From Actinomycetota bacterium (GTDB taxonomy: Bacteria; Actinomycetota; Actinomycetes; Mycobacteriales; JACQDL01), in assembly GCA_016201065.1 (NCBI GenBank), contig JACQDL010000062.1, positions 1-64,000 of the forward strand: DNA of 64,000 nucleotides, written 5' to 3'. The translations under genes were made by a program, and so were the position numbers. This document shows positions 7,483 through 16,565 of this stretch, in pieces; the first letter of the stretch is position 1; each line of letters opens with the position of its first letter. Below the pieces are notes generated by a model. It did no database searches. It saw only the letters and a program-made list of their open reading frames with translations, and was not told where the DNA came from.

Positions 7483-8760
7483 GTGCGTCATCGTTTCCTC
7501 GCCACAGCGGCCCTCGTCCCGGTTCTCGGGGCACTGTCGCTCGCTGGCTGCGCGAAGAGTTCGACCACCAACACTGCGACCGGTACCAACGGCACGAGCT
7601 GCGTGACCGGCGCCAGCATCAAGGCTGTCGCCGCAGCTCCCGGTGGTGCCGCGGCGACCACCACGGCCGGGTCCGGTGGCGGAGGTGCGGCCACCGGCAA
7701 AACCTACACCATTGCGTACCAGGGACCGCTATCGGGCGATAACCAGCAGCTCGGTATCAACGAAGACAACGCGGTGCAGCTCGCGATCGAGCAGGCGAAC
7801 GCCTCCGCTCAGCTTCCGTTCACCCTGAAGTACGTCAACGCCGACGACCAGGGCACGCCGGACGGCGGGCCGCCCGCCGCGCGCAAGATCGTCGACAACA
7901 ACAACGTCGTCGCCGTCGTCGGTCCGGCATTCTCCGGCGCCACCAAGGCATCGGAGCCGATCTTCTCGCAGGCGGGGATCGCCTCGGTCAGCCCGTCGGC
8001 GACCAACCCGACCCTGACCAGTCAGGGCTTCAAGACCTTCTTCCGGGTCGTCCCGCCGGACGACGCGCAGGGCGCTGAGGCGGCCAAGTTCCTGGCCAAG
8101 TACAGCCCGAACAAGAAGATCTACCTGGTCGACGACACCACGGAGTACGGCAAGGGCCTGGCCGACGTCATCGAGAAGCAGCTCAGCGGCCTGGGCATCA
8201 CCGTGCAGCGCGAGGGTGTGGCGCAGGGGACCAAGGACTACTCCGCCATCGCCCAGAAGGTGGCCAGCGCGAGCGTTGACGCGCTGTACTACTCCGGCTA
8301 CTACGCCGACGCCGCCCTGTTCGCGCAGGCGCTGAAGAGCGCGGGCTACAAGTGCCTGGCGATGTCCGGTGACGGATCCAACGACGACCAGTTCGTGACC
8401 GGTGCGAAGGACGCCGGCGAGGGCTGGCTGTTCAGCTGCCCGTGTGGCGACGCTCGGGTGGACCCGAACGCCGCGAGCTTCGCCCAGGCGTACAAGGCGA
8501 AGTTCAACGTCGACCCGGGCACCTACTCCCCGGAGGCGTACGACGCCACCAACACGATCATCGCGGCGATGAAGACGGTCTCCGGCGATGTGACCCGTGA
8601 GAAGGTGGCCACGGCGCTGCGGACGATCGAGTACGTCGGTCTCACCAAGACCGTGAAGTTCCAGCCGAGCGGCGAGGTCGTCGGGTCGACGATCTTCGTC
8701 TACGGTGTCGCCGGCGGCAAGCGGGTGCTCAAGGGCACCACGGAGGCCCTGCTGAAGTAG
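7483..8760 (+). CDS. livK: Branched-chain amino acid ABC transporter substrate-binding lipoprotein
   Basis: 425 aa. GTG start with GGAGG seven bases upstream. A lipoprotein signal peptide ends in the lipobox LAGC (Cys23), followed by a Thr/Gly/Ala-rich spacer to about residue 85. A type I periplasmic-binding fold follows (YQGPLSGDNQQLG; VVGPAFSGATKASEP; SVSPSATNPTL; YLVDDTTEYGKGL). It captures Leu/Ile/Val or related amides or amino acids outside the membrane and delivers them to the LivHM permease. It is first in the livKHMGF cluster; a TACTCT hexamer at 7401-7406 may be its -10. The following hairpin probably makes livK mRNA more abundant than the rest of the operon. Confidence 0.94.
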   Translation: MRHRFLATAALVPVLGALSLAGCAKSSTTNTATGTNGTSCVTGASIKAVAAAPGGAAATTTAGSGGGGAATGKTYTIAYQGPLSGDNQQLGINEDNAVQLAIEQANASAQLPFTLKYVNADDQGTPDGGPPAARKIVDNNNVVAVVGPAFSGATKASEPIFSQAGIASVSPSATNPTLTSQGFKTFFRVVPPDDAQGAEAAKFLAKYSPNKKIYLVDDTTEYGKGLADVIEKQLSGLGITVQREGVAQGTKDYSAIAQKVASASVDALYYSGYYADAALFAQALKSAGYKCLAMSGDGSNDDQFVTGAKDAGEGWLFSCPCGDARVDPNAASFAQAYKAKFNVDPGTYSPEAYDATNTIIAAMKTVSGDVTREKVATALRTIEYVGLTKTVKFQPSGEVVGSTIFVYGVAGGKRVLKGTTEALLK

Positions 8761-8775
8761 CACGTCGCTCACCCA

Positions 8776-8811
8776 GAGGTGGGGCGCCGACACGTTCCGG
8801 CGTCCCACCTC
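8776..8811 (+). terminator. Stem-loop between livK and livH (attenuating terminator)
   Basis: GAGGTGGGGCGCCG (8776-8789) pairs with CGGCGTCCCACCTC (8798-8811) over 14 bp with one G-U pair and an 8-nt loop. There is no U-tract, as is usual in actinobacterial hairpins. Its position just after livK fits partial termination or 3'-end protection of the livK transcript. Confidence 0.7.
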
Positions 8812-8897
8812 GCCTGTGCAGATCCAGAACTTGACCACATCGGACGGTGACAGATGAGCCCTCGCCCATCCACAGGCGGCTCAGAGGCGAGTGTTGC

Positions 8898-9830
8898 GTG
8901 AACCTCAACGAGTTTGTCCAGTTCACGATTCTCGGCCTCACCCGGGGGTCGCTGTATGCGCTGATCGCGCTCGGCTACACCCTCGTCTACGGCGTGCTCC
9001 AACTGATCAACTTCGCGCACAGCGAGGTGTTCATGATGGGGGCCTTCGGCGGCCTCATCGGCATCCAGGCTCTGATCGGAGCCAACGCCACGCTCATGCC
9101 GGTAGGCCAGGCATTGATCTACCTCGTTGTCGGGATGGTTTTCGGCGCGGTCTTCGGCGCGGTGACGGCATGGGTCCTCGAGCGGGTGGCCTACCGGCCG
9201 CTACGTCGCCGGGGAGCGCCGCGGCTGGCGTTCCTGATCAGTGCGATCGGCGCCTCCTTCTTCCTGCAGAACCTCGCCGGCAAGGAGTTCGGCCGGCTCC
9301 CGCAGTACTTCCCGGCGTTCATCGACAAGAGCCAGCCGGTCTTCCAGATCGGCAACCAGAGGATGAACCTGATCCAGGTGATCATCATCTTCTCTGCGGT
9401 GGCCATGATGATCGGGCTCGATCTCATCGTGCGGAAGACCAAGCTCGGCCAGGGGATCCGCGCGGTCGCCCAGGACGCGCAGACCGCGGCCCTGATGGGT
9501 GTCGACATCGACCGGACGATCTCGCGGACCTTCGTCATCGGCGGGTTGCTCGGTGGCGCGGCGGGCTTCCTGTTCGGCATGTTCGCCAACGTCTCCTTCA
9601 ACATGGGGTTCCTGCCCGGGGTCAAGGCGTTCGCCGCGGCGGTGCTGGGTGGTATCGGCAACATTCGCGGTGCCATGCTCGGTGGCCTGCTCCTCGGGCT
9701 GGTGGAGAACTGGGCGGTGCTGTTCATCGACATCAAGTGGACGGACGTCATCGCGTTCGTCGTGCTGGTGCTCGTGCTGATGTTCCGGCCGAGCGGACTG
9801 CTCGGCGAGCGGCTGGGGAGGGCGGCATGA
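8898..9830 (+). CDS. livH: Branched-chain amino acid ABC transporter permease LivH
   Basis: 310 aa, a very hydrophobic protein with about eight membrane segments. It shows the family N-terminus (LGLTRGSLYALIALGYTLVY, INFAHSEVFMMGAF) and the EAA-like cytoplasmic segment AVAQDAQTAALMGVDIDRTI near 205-225. It forms the transmembrane channel with LivM. GTG 8898 was preferred to the earlier in-frame start at 8847 because AGAGGCGA lies seven bases upstream and homologues begin just before the first membrane helix. The stop overlaps the livM start (ATGA), so translation is coupled. Confidence 0.93.
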   Translation: MNLNEFVQFTILGLTRGSLYALIALGYTLVYGVLQLINFAHSEVFMMGAFGGLIGIQALIGANATLMPVGQALIYLVVGMVFGAVFGAVTAWVLERVAYRPLRRRGAPRLAFLISAIGASFFLQNLAGKEFGRLPQYFPAFIDKSQPVFQIGNQRMNLIQVIIIFSAVAMMIGLDLIVRKTKLGQGIRAVAQDAQTAALMGVDIDRTISRTFVIGGLLGGAAGFLFGMFANVSFNMGFLPGVKAFAAAVLGGIGNIRGAMLGGLLLGLVENWAVLFIDIKWTDVIAFVVLVLVLMFRPSGLLGERLGRAA

Positions 9831-11167
9831 CGTTCGCTGCTGGCGGCGGTTCGGTAGGCCGCCGCGATGCCTGGTACCACAAACCGGACGTGCGGCGGCT
9901 CGGCGCCAGCCTCGGGGTGGGACTGGTTCTCGCCCTGGTGACCGGCAAGGATGGCCGCTCGGGGCACTTCGGCTCGGGGATTGCCGCGGCCCTGGGCGGC
10001 GTCCGGGTGCCGTCGTTCCTCGCGGTCGGACTGGCCCTGTGGGGGGTGGCCACCGGTATCAACCGCTACGGGGACGAGATGCGACGCGCGCTGGCGCCCG
10101 CAACGGCCGCCCGGAAGCGGGTGACCGGCAACGCCACCTTCCGGACCACGAGCCTGCTTGTCATGCTCGTGGTCGCCATCGGGATCCCGCCGATGCTGAG
10201 CTCGTTCTGGCAGGGCGTGCTGGTCGAGCAGGTCGGCATCTTCATGCTGCTCGCGGTCGGGCTCAACGTCGTCGTCGGCTGGGCCGGACTGCTCGACCTC
10301 GGCTACATCGCCTTCTACGCCATCGGCGCCTACACCACCGCGTACTTCACCGGGACGCTCCCGGTGCAGCCGCCGATCGTGCTCAACCCGTTCCTCTGCT
10401 TCCCGCTCGCCGTGCTTGCCTGCCTGCTCGCCGGCGTGCTGCTCGGGGCGCCGACGCTGCGGTTGCGCGGCGACTACCTGGCGATCGTCACGCTCGGGTT
10501 CGGGGAGATCGTCCGGATCGTCGCGAACAACTCCGATGGGATCACCAACGGTTCGCGCGGCGCCACGAACATCCCGCATTTCTCCATCCACCTGCTCGGG
10601 ATCAACTACGACTGGACGCTGAACTCGCTGCCGTACTGGTACCTGATCATGGTGGTTCTCGCGGTGGTCGTCCTGCTGTTCTTCCGCCTGGAGCACTCCA
10701 GGATCGGGCGGGCGTGGGCCGCGGTCCGCGAGGACGAGGTCGCCGCGCAGGCTTCCGGTGTGGCCACGGTGAAGATCAAGTTGTTGGCATTCGCGATCGG
10801 CGCGTCGACCTCGGGACTCGCCGGCGTGATCTACGCCAGCAAGATCGGGTTCATCTCGCCGGACAACTTCCTGCTCATCCTCAGCATCTCGGTGCTCGCC
10901 TACGTTGTCTTCGGTGGGATGGGCTCGCTGTTCGGCGTGATGGTCGGAGCCGCGTTGTTGACCTGGCTCCCGCAGTTCCTCCGGGACTACGTGCCCGCCA
11001 CCGACCGCAACCTCTACATCGGAGCCATCCTGGTGCTCATGATGATCTTCCGTCCGGCCGGGTTGCTGCCGGCGCGGCGGCGCAGAACCGAGCTGTCCCT
11101 GCACGACATCCCGGAGGCAGAGACGGTCGCGGTGCCGGCACCAGGCTCGATGGGCGGGTCGATCTGA
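9827..11167 (+). CDS. livM: Branched-chain amino acid ABC transporter permease LivM
   Basis: 446 aa. A roughly 110-residue N-terminal extension contains about two predicted helices (LGASLGVGLVLALVTG; FLAVGLALWGVATGI). The conserved permease core follows: LLAVGLNVVVGWAGLLDLGY, PTLRLRGDYLAIVTLGFGEI, and the coupling segment RAWAAVREDEVAAQASGV. It pairs with LivH in the importer. ATG overlaps the livH stop by 4 bp, and its own stop overlaps the livG start by one base. The long N-terminal region is typical of actinobacterial LivM proteins, which often exceed the enteric length. Confidence 0.93.
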   Translation: MTFAAGGGSVGRRDAWYHKPDVRRLGASLGVGLVLALVTGKDGRSGHFGSGIAAALGGVRVPSFLAVGLALWGVATGINRYGDEMRRALAPATAARKRVTGNATFRTTSLLVMLVVAIGIPPMLSSFWQGVLVEQVGIFMLLAVGLNVVVGWAGLLDLGYIAFYAIGAYTTAYFTGTLPVQPPIVLNPFLCFPLAVLACLLAGVLLGAPTLRLRGDYLAIVTLGFGEIVRIVANNSDGITNGSRGATNIPHFSIHLLGINYDWTLNSLPYWYLIMVVLAVVVLLFFRLEHSRIGRAWAAVREDEVAAQASGVATVKIKLLAFAIGASTSGLAGVIYASKIGFISPDNFLLILSISVLAYVVFGGMGSLFGVMVGAALLTWLPQFLRDYVPATDRNLYIGAILVLMMIFRPAGLLPARRRRTELSLHDIPEAETVAVPAPGSMGGSI

Positions 11168-12045
11168 TGGCCAGATCCGCACCGACCGCCGCGGCGAGGG
11201 TCGCCGATCCGATCTTCGATGTTGCCGGTGTCACCCTGCGCTTCGGTGGGGTCACCAGCCTCGCCGACGTGACGCTCCAGATGGGTCGCGGCGAGATCCT
11301 CGCCATCATCGGCCCGAACGGGGCGGGCAAGACGTCACTGTTCAACTGCCTCACCGGCGTGTACCGGCCGCAGACGGGGTCCATCACCTTCCGGGCCACC
11401 CGCACGGAGCTGCCGGTGACGCTGCTGGGGCGCAAGACCCATCAGATCAACCACCTCGGCATCGCCCGGACCTTCCAGAACATCCGGCTGTTCCCGGCGC
11501 TGACGGTGCTGGAGAACGTCAAGGTCGGGCTGGAGGCCCGGCACGGGGTCGGTCCGATCTCGGCAATGCTCGGCCTGCCCAACGCCCGGCACGCCGAGCG
11601 TGAGAGCACCCGGCGCGGGATCGAGCTGCTCCGCTTCGTGGGGTTGGCCGACCAGGCCAACACCATCGCCAGCGCGCTGTCCTACGGCGCGCAGCGCCGG
11701 CTGGAGATCGCTCGGGCCCTGGGCACCGGTCCGGCGGTGCTGCTGCTGGACGAGCCGGCGGCCGGGACGAACCCGGTCGAGAAGCGGGAGCTGGCCGACC
11801 TGATCCGGCAGATCAACCGTGATCTCCGGGTCAGCGTGCTCCTCATCGAGCACGACATGCGCCTGGTCATGTCGGTCGCCACCCGGGTGATCGTGCTGAA
11901 CTTCGGCCAGCTCATCGCCGCCGGGACGCCGGAGCAGATTCAGCGCAACCCCGCGGTGATCGAGGCATACCTGGGCACCGGCGGTCAGGCAGAGGACGGC
12001 AGGAATCCCGGCACCGATGCCGGCGGAGGGGGTGGCTGGCGATGA
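11167..12045 (+). CDS. livG: Branched-chain amino acid ABC transporter ATPase LivG
   Basis: 292 aa. ABC ATPase with Walker A GPNGAGKTS (about 46-54), Q-loop region ARTFQNIRLFP, signature LSYGAQRRLEIARAL, Walker B VLLLDEPAAGTNP, and switch His in LLIEHDMRLVM. The C-terminal segment QIQRNPAVIEAYLG is typical of LivG. It powers uptake with LivF from the cytoplasmic face. Its start overlaps the livM stop by one base and its stop overlaps livF by 4 bp, so the permease and ATPase genes form one coupled unit. Confidence 0.94.
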   Translation: MARSAPTAAARVADPIFDVAGVTLRFGGVTSLADVTLQMGRGEILAIIGPNGAGKTSLFNCLTGVYRPQTGSITFRATRTELPVTLLGRKTHQINHLGIARTFQNIRLFPALTVLENVKVGLEARHGVGPISAMLGLPNARHAERESTRRGIELLRFVGLADQANTIASALSYGAQRRLEIARALGTGPAVLLLDEPAAGTNPVEKRELADLIRQINRDLRVSVLLIEHDMRLVMSVATRVIVLNFGQLIAAGTPEQIQRNPAVIEAYLGTGGQAEDGRNPGTDAGGGGGWR

Positions 12046-12764
12046 CGGAGCTGCTCGAGGTCGACGGCATCGAGGTGCGGTACGGCGCGATCGCCGCCCT
12101 GAAGGGGGTGTCCTTCTCGGTCCGCAGGGGCGAGATCGTCGCCCTGCTCGGCGCCAACGGTGCCGGCAAGACGACGACCCAGCAAACGGTGTCCGGCCTG
12201 CTGCGGCCGGCCTCGGGTCAGATCCGCTACGGAGGTCAGCGGATCGACGGCGTGCCCGCGCACGAGATCATCCGGCTCGGGATCTGTCACGTCCCCGAGG
12301 GGCGTCGGGTGTTCGCGCGGATGAGCGTGGTGGAGAACCTGCAGATGGGCGCGTTCCGGTTCCGCCGGGTACGCCCGGAGGCGCTGGACCGGGTGTTCAC
12401 GCTCTTCCCGAGGTTGAAGGAGCGGGCCAAGCAGAGCGCGGGCACGCTTTCCGGTGGTGAGCAGCAGATGCTGGCCATCGGGCGGGCCCTGATGGGGGAA
12501 CCCCGCCTGCTGCTGCTGGACGAGCCCTCGATGGGGCTCGCGCCCCTCGTCGTACGGCAGATCTTCGAGATCATCCGCGAGATCAACCAGCAGGGCACCA
12601 CTGTTCTGCTGGTCGAGCAGAATGCCGCCCAGGCACTGCGGCTGGCCCACCGTGGCTACGTCCTGGAGACCGGACGCATCGTCATGGAGGACCGGGCGGT
12701 CACCCTCCTCGCGGATGACCGGGTACGGGCGGCCTACCTCGGCGAGGACCTCGGCGAGGGGTAG
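12042..12764 (+). CDS. livF: Branched-chain amino acid ABC transporter ATPase LivF
   Basis: 240 aa, the usual LivF length. Walker A GANGAGKTT, Q-loop region HVPEGRRVFARMSV, signature LSGGEQQMLAIGRAL, Walker B LLLLDEPSMGLAP, switch His replaced by Gln in LLVEQNAAQAL, which is normal for LivF. Second ATPase of the importer, last gene of the operon. ATG lies inside the end of livG. Transcription probably ends in the 373-bp gap that follows, though no strong terminator hairpin is evident there. Confidence 0.94.
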   Translation: MTELLEVDGIEVRYGAIAALKGVSFSVRRGEIVALLGANGAGKTTTQQTVSGLLRPASGQIRYGGQRIDGVPAHEIIRLGICHVPEGRRVFARMSVVENLQMGAFRFRRVRPEALDRVFTLFPRLKERAKQSAGTLSGGEQQMLAIGRALMGEPRLLLLDEPSMGLAPLVVRQIFEIIREINQQGTTVLLVEQNAAQALRLAHRGYVLETGRIVMEDRAVTLLADDRVRAAYLGEDLGEG

Positions 12765-13137
12765 CACCGGGCGGCGGACCTCGGCTGCGGCCGGTCGCCG
12801 GATGCCGCGATCCGCGGCCCGGTGGCCGGCGCGGTGGTCGTTGCGGGCCCGCTGGGTCCGTGGTCGAGCCCCCGCGGACGGCCCGGCCCACCTTTGGTGC
12901 CGCCCATGGTCATTCCCCTCGCGTGGACGTTGTCTACTCGGCCGGCCGGGCCGCGTGTCCGAGACCGTAGGGCGGCGCCGTCACCACAGTCAACGCGCGG
13001 CGAGTCGCGGAGGTAACGGCGCGATCGTGACACCCGTTGTGGCGTGGGTCGCCGATCCGGTGCGAGGGCCTGGCCGGTGGGCGTTACGCTCCGGCCATGC
13101 GGTCGTCGATGGCGGCGGGCGTTCTGAGGAGGCGGCG
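12765..13137 (+). promoter_or_regulatory. Intergenic region with candidate promoter for the acetyltransferase/polA genes
   Basis: 373 bp without a credible gene. A TACGCT hexamer at 13085-13090 is the best -10 candidate; transcription from about 13097 would leave a leader of about 41 nt carrying GAGGAGG before the ATG at 13138. No convincing -35, riboswitch or terminator was found; the rest is G/C-rich with scattered short inverted repeats such as GGCCGGCC. Confidence 0.4.
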
Positions 13138-13761
13138 ATGGCTCGGTGCGTGGTTCGACCGGCCGGTGAGGACGACCTGTCCGTGCTGATGGAGATGGCG
13201 CGCGAGATTTCCTGGTTGGCTGGCCGTCGCTACCTTCGCACACCCGAGCGGGCGGATGAGGTCACCCGGTCCCGGTACGACGCGTTGCTCGCCGACCCGG
13301 ACTGCCAGGTCCTCCTCGCCGTCGACGACCAGACGGGTGAGGTCCTCGGGTTCACCATCCTGGTGCCGGACCAGATCGGTGCCCTCGTCGATCAGCGGGC
13401 GATCTCGATGGGGCACACCCTGGTGGCCCACCGGCATCGGCGACGCGGAGCGGGGCGGGCGCTGGTCACGGCTGCCGTCGGCTTCGCCACGGAACGCGGC
13501 TACGACCACGTGGTGGTCGGGGTCGGGCCCGGGTCCCAGGAACGAGAGGCGAACCGGTTCTTCGCCCGACTGGGCTTTGTGCCGCTGGTGACGAAGCGGA
13601 TCGCCTCGGTGGCGGTGCTGCGGCGGTCACTGGCCATTGCCGACGCCCTGCACGGCGAGGCCGGTCCGCTCTCCGCCGCGCGACTCCGGTCCGGTGCTGG
13701 TGTGGGGCGGCTCTCCCGCAGCCTCGGCCGGCCGCGGGCGGTTCGGCGGCGGTCGGCCTGA
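13138..13761 (+). CDS. GNAT family N-acetyltransferase
   Basis: 207 aa. ATG preceded by GAGGAGG with five bases between. Residues 1-170 carry the GNAT fold: acceptor half up to VLGFTILVPDQ, then the acetyl-CoA loop HTLVAHRHRRRGAGRALVTAAV (R/Q-x-x-G-x-G/A type), and ANRFFARLGFVPL near 145-157. The last 40 residues are Arg/Gly-rich and probably disordered. It should transfer an acetyl group from acetyl-CoA to an unknown small molecule or protein amine. It sits 32 bp ahead of polA and may share its promoter; position gives no clear functional link. Confidence 0.85.
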   Translation: MARCVVRPAGEDDLSVLMEMAREISWLAGRRYLRTPERADEVTRSRYDALLADPDCQVLLAVDDQTGEVLGFTILVPDQIGALVDQRAISMGHTLVAHRHRRRGAGRALVTAAVGFATERGYDHVVVGVGPGSQEREANRFFARLGFVPLVTKRIASVAVLRRSLAIADALHGEAGPLSAARLRSGAGVGRLSRSLGRPRAVRRRSA

Positions 13762-13793
13762 CCGGGTCGGCCACGGAGTGAGGAGACGACGCG

Positions 13794-16484
13794 GTGGGTA
13801 GTGCGGTGCGGTCGAGACTGCTGTTGGTCGACGGCCATTCGCTGGCCTACCGGGCGTTCTTCGCCTTGCCGGTGGAGAACTTCTCCACGACGACCGGGCA
13901 GCCGACGAACGCCGTGTACGGCTTCACCTCGATGCTGATCAACGTCCTCCGGGACGAACAGCCGACCGACGTCGGGGTGGCATTTGACGTGTCGAGGAGC
14001 ACGTTCCGGTCCGCGGAGTACCCCGAGTACAAGGCGAACCGGACCGAGACCCCGGCCGACTTCGTCGGCCAGGTCGGCCTGATCGAGGAGGTGCTGCGGG
14101 CGCTCGCGATCCCGGTGATCACCGCCGAGGGCTTCGAGGCCGACGATGTCATCGCCACGTTGGCCGGCCAGGCCGAGGCCGTGGGGATGGAGGTGCTGAT
14201 CTGCACCGGCGACCGGGACGCCCTGCAGCTGGTCACGGATCGGGTCACCGTGCTCTACCCCCGCAAGGGGGTCTCCGACCTGGTCCGGTTCACCCCGGAG
14301 GAGGTGCGGGCCAGGTACGGCCTCTCACCGGTCCAGTACCCGGACTTCGCCGCGCTGCGCGGGGACCCCAGCGACAACCTGCCGGGCATTCCGGGCGTGG
14401 GCGAGAAGACGGCCGCGAAGTGGGTCCGCGAGTTCGGTTCGCTGGCCGAGCTGGTGGCCCGGGTCGATGAGGTCAGGGGAAAGACCGGTGACGCACTCCG
14501 GGCACAGCTGGCCAACGTGCTCCGCAACCGCCGGCTCACCGAGCTGGTGCGGGACGTGCCGCTCCCGGTCGGGCCGGCTGACCTGCACCGGGCCGGCTGG
14601 GATCGCGACGCGGTGCACGCGCTGTTCGACAACCTCCAGTTCCGGGTGCTGCGGGATCGGTTGTTCAGCACCCTCACCTCTGCCGCGCCGGAGGCCGACC
14701 GCGGTGTCGACGTCGACGCCAGCCGGCTCGGCCCCGGTGCGGTGGCGGGCTGGCTGGCCGGGCACGCCCGCGACGGTCAACGGGTCGGGCTGTCGGTGCG
14801 TGGCCGGTGGGGCCGCGGCCATGGTGAGGTGACCGGCATCGCGGTCGCCACCTCGGCCGGAGCCGGCGGGTACATCGACGTCACGGGCCTTCCCGCGGCC
14901 GACGAGGCGGCGCTGGCCGGATGGCTGGCCGACCCCACCGTGCCGAAGGTTGGGCATGACATCAAGGGACCGGTGCTGGCTCTTCAGGATCATGGCTGGG
15001 AGCTGGCCGGCCTGACCTGTGACACCGCCCTGGCCGCCTACCTCGCCCTGCCCGGCCAGCGGTCGTTCGACCTCACCGACCTCGTGCTGCGGTACCTGCA
15101 CTCCGAGCTCCGCTCCGAGGTCGAGGAGTCCGGCCAGCTCACCCTGGACGGGGGGATCGAGGAGGCGGAGGAGGCGACCGCGACCGCCGAGTCGGTGCGG
15201 GCGCGGGCGGTCCTGGGCCTGGCCGACGCCCTCGAGGAGGAACTGCGGCGGCGCGGCGGTGACCGGCTGCTGACCGAGGTGGAGCTGCCCCTGGTGGGCG
15301 TGCTGGCCCGGATGGAGGCGGTGGGCATCGCCGTCGACCTGGACACCCTGCTCGCGCTGTCGGCGGACTACGGGGGCGAGGTGAAGCAGGCCGCCCAGGA
15401 TGCCTTTGCGGCGATCGGCAAGGAGATCAACCTCGGCTCACCCAAGCAGCTGCAGGGCGTGCTGTTCGACGAGCTCAACCTGCCGAAGACCAAGCGGATC
15501 AAGACCGGCTACACCACCGACGCCGAAGCCCTCCAGTCGCTCCTTGACCAGACCGGGCACCCGTTCCTTGAGGCGCTGCTTCGGCACCGCGACTGGACCA
15601 GGCTGAAGTCGGTCGTCGACGGGCTCCTCCCGATGGTGGATGACGTCGGTCGGATCCACACCACGTTCAACCAGACCATCGCCGCCACCGGACGGCTGTC
15701 GTCCACCGATCCCAACCTGCAGAACATCCCGATCCGCAGCGGGCAGGGGCGCCGGATCCGGGCCGCCTTCGTCGTGGGTCCCGGATACCGGTCGCTGATG
15801 ACGGCCGACTACAGCCAGATCGAGATGCGGCTGATGGCGCACCTGTCCCGGGACGAGGGGCTGATCGAGGCCCTGCGGACCGGCGCGGACTTCCACGCCA
15901 TCACCGCCGCCAGGGTGTTCGGGCTGCCGCCGGAGGCGGTCGACCCCGAGCTCCGCCGCCGGATCAAGGCGATGAACTTCGGCCTCGCGTACGGGCTCTC
16001 CGCCTTCGGCCTCGCCCAGCAGCTCCGGATCAGCCCGGACGAGGCGCGGGGCCTCATGGTCGAGTACTTCGCGCAGTTCGGTCACGTCCGTGACTACCTG
16101 CACGGTGTGGTCGAGCGGGCCCGGCAGGACGGCTACACCGAGACCGTGATGGGTCGCCGCCGGTATCTGCCCGACCTCACCAGCGACAACCGGCAGCGCC
16201 GCGAGATGGCCGAGCGGATGGCGCTGAACGCACCGATCCAGGGTTCTGCCGCCGACATCATCAAGATCGCGATGATCCGGGTCGATGACGCCATCCGGCG
16301 GGCAGGGCTGCGTTCCCGCCTGTTGCTCCAGGTGCATGACGAGCTGGTGCTCGAGGTTGCCGAGGGCGAGCAGGATGAGCTTGAGGCACTTGTGCGGGGA
16401 GAAATGGGACGAGCGCTGGACATGTCGGTACCGTTGGACGTGTCAGTGGGAGTCGGGCATACCTGGGACGATGCCGGCCACTAG
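13794..16484 (+). CDS. polA: DNA polymerase I
   Basis: 896 aa from a GTG with GGAG eight bases upstream. Residues 1-300 are the 5'-3' flap exonuclease (LLLVDGHSLAYRAFFAL; GDRDALQLV; LRGDPSDNLPGIPGVGEKTA). About 310-500 is a 3'-5' exonuclease-like fold without catalytic acids: no DxE in the first motif, and the second reads GHDIKGPVLAL, lacking the Asp. The polymerase domain keeps motif A (MTADYSQIEMRLMAHLS), the O-helix (RRRIKAMNFGLAYGLS) and motif C (LQVHDELVLE). It fills gaps after Okazaki-primer removal and in excision repair, and is expected not to proofread, like other actinobacterial PolA enzymes. The stop codon lies in a hairpin. Confidence 0.98.
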   Translation: MGSAVRSRLLLVDGHSLAYRAFFALPVENFSTTTGQPTNAVYGFTSMLINVLRDEQPTDVGVAFDVSRSTFRSAEYPEYKANRTETPADFVGQVGLIEEVLRALAIPVITAEGFEADDVIATLAGQAEAVGMEVLICTGDRDALQLVTDRVTVLYPRKGVSDLVRFTPEEVRARYGLSPVQYPDFAALRGDPSDNLPGIPGVGEKTAAKWVREFGSLAELVARVDEVRGKTGDALRAQLANVLRNRRLTELVRDVPLPVGPADLHRAGWDRDAVHALFDNLQFRVLRDRLFSTLTSAAPEADRGVDVDASRLGPGAVAGWLAGHARDGQRVGLSVRGRWGRGHGEVTGIAVATSAGAGGYIDVTGLPAADEAALAGWLADPTVPKVGHDIKGPVLALQDHGWELAGLTCDTALAAYLALPGQRSFDLTDLVLRYLHSELRSEVEESGQLTLDGGIEEAEEATATAESVRARAVLGLADALEEELRRRGGDRLLTEVELPLVGVLARMEAVGIAVDLDTLLALSADYGGEVKQAAQDAFAAIGKEINLGSPKQLQGVLFDELNLPKTKRIKTGYTTDAEALQSLLDQTGHPFLEALLRHRDWTRLKSVVDGLLPMVDDVGRIHTTFNQTIAATGRLSSTDPNLQNIPIRSGQGRRIRAAFVVGPGYRSLMTADYSQIEMRLMAHLSRDEGLIEALRTGADFHAITAARVFGLPPEAVDPELRRRIKAMNFGLAYGLSAFGLAQQLRISPDEARGLMVEYFAQFGHVRDYLHGVVERARQDGYTETVMGRRRYLPDLTSDNRQRREMAERMALNAPIQGSAADIIKIAMIRVDDAIRRAGLRSRLLLQVHDELVLEVAEGEQDELEALVRGEMGRALDMSVPLDVSVGVGHTWDDAGH

Positions 16485-16503
16485 CCGGCGTGGCATGCCG
16501 GCT
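16483..16503 (+). terminator. Stem-loop overlapping the polA stop codon
   Basis: AGCCGGC (16483-16489) pairs with GCCGGCT (16497-16503) around a 7-nt loop. No U-tract follows. It is a plausible weak terminator or mRNA 3' stabiliser. Confidence 0.4.
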
Positions 16504-16565
16504 GAGAGCCGGACGGAGACCTGGGAGGGTGCCGACTGCGGCCAGCGGTCAGGTAAGGGGAGTGC

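Noticed and set aside
13097-13189. 30-codon frame starting at an ATG six bases after a TACGCT box
   Set aside because: It overlaps the acetyltransferase start in another frame and encodes an Arg-rich peptide without support; the box is better read as the promoter of the downstream gene with a normal SD.
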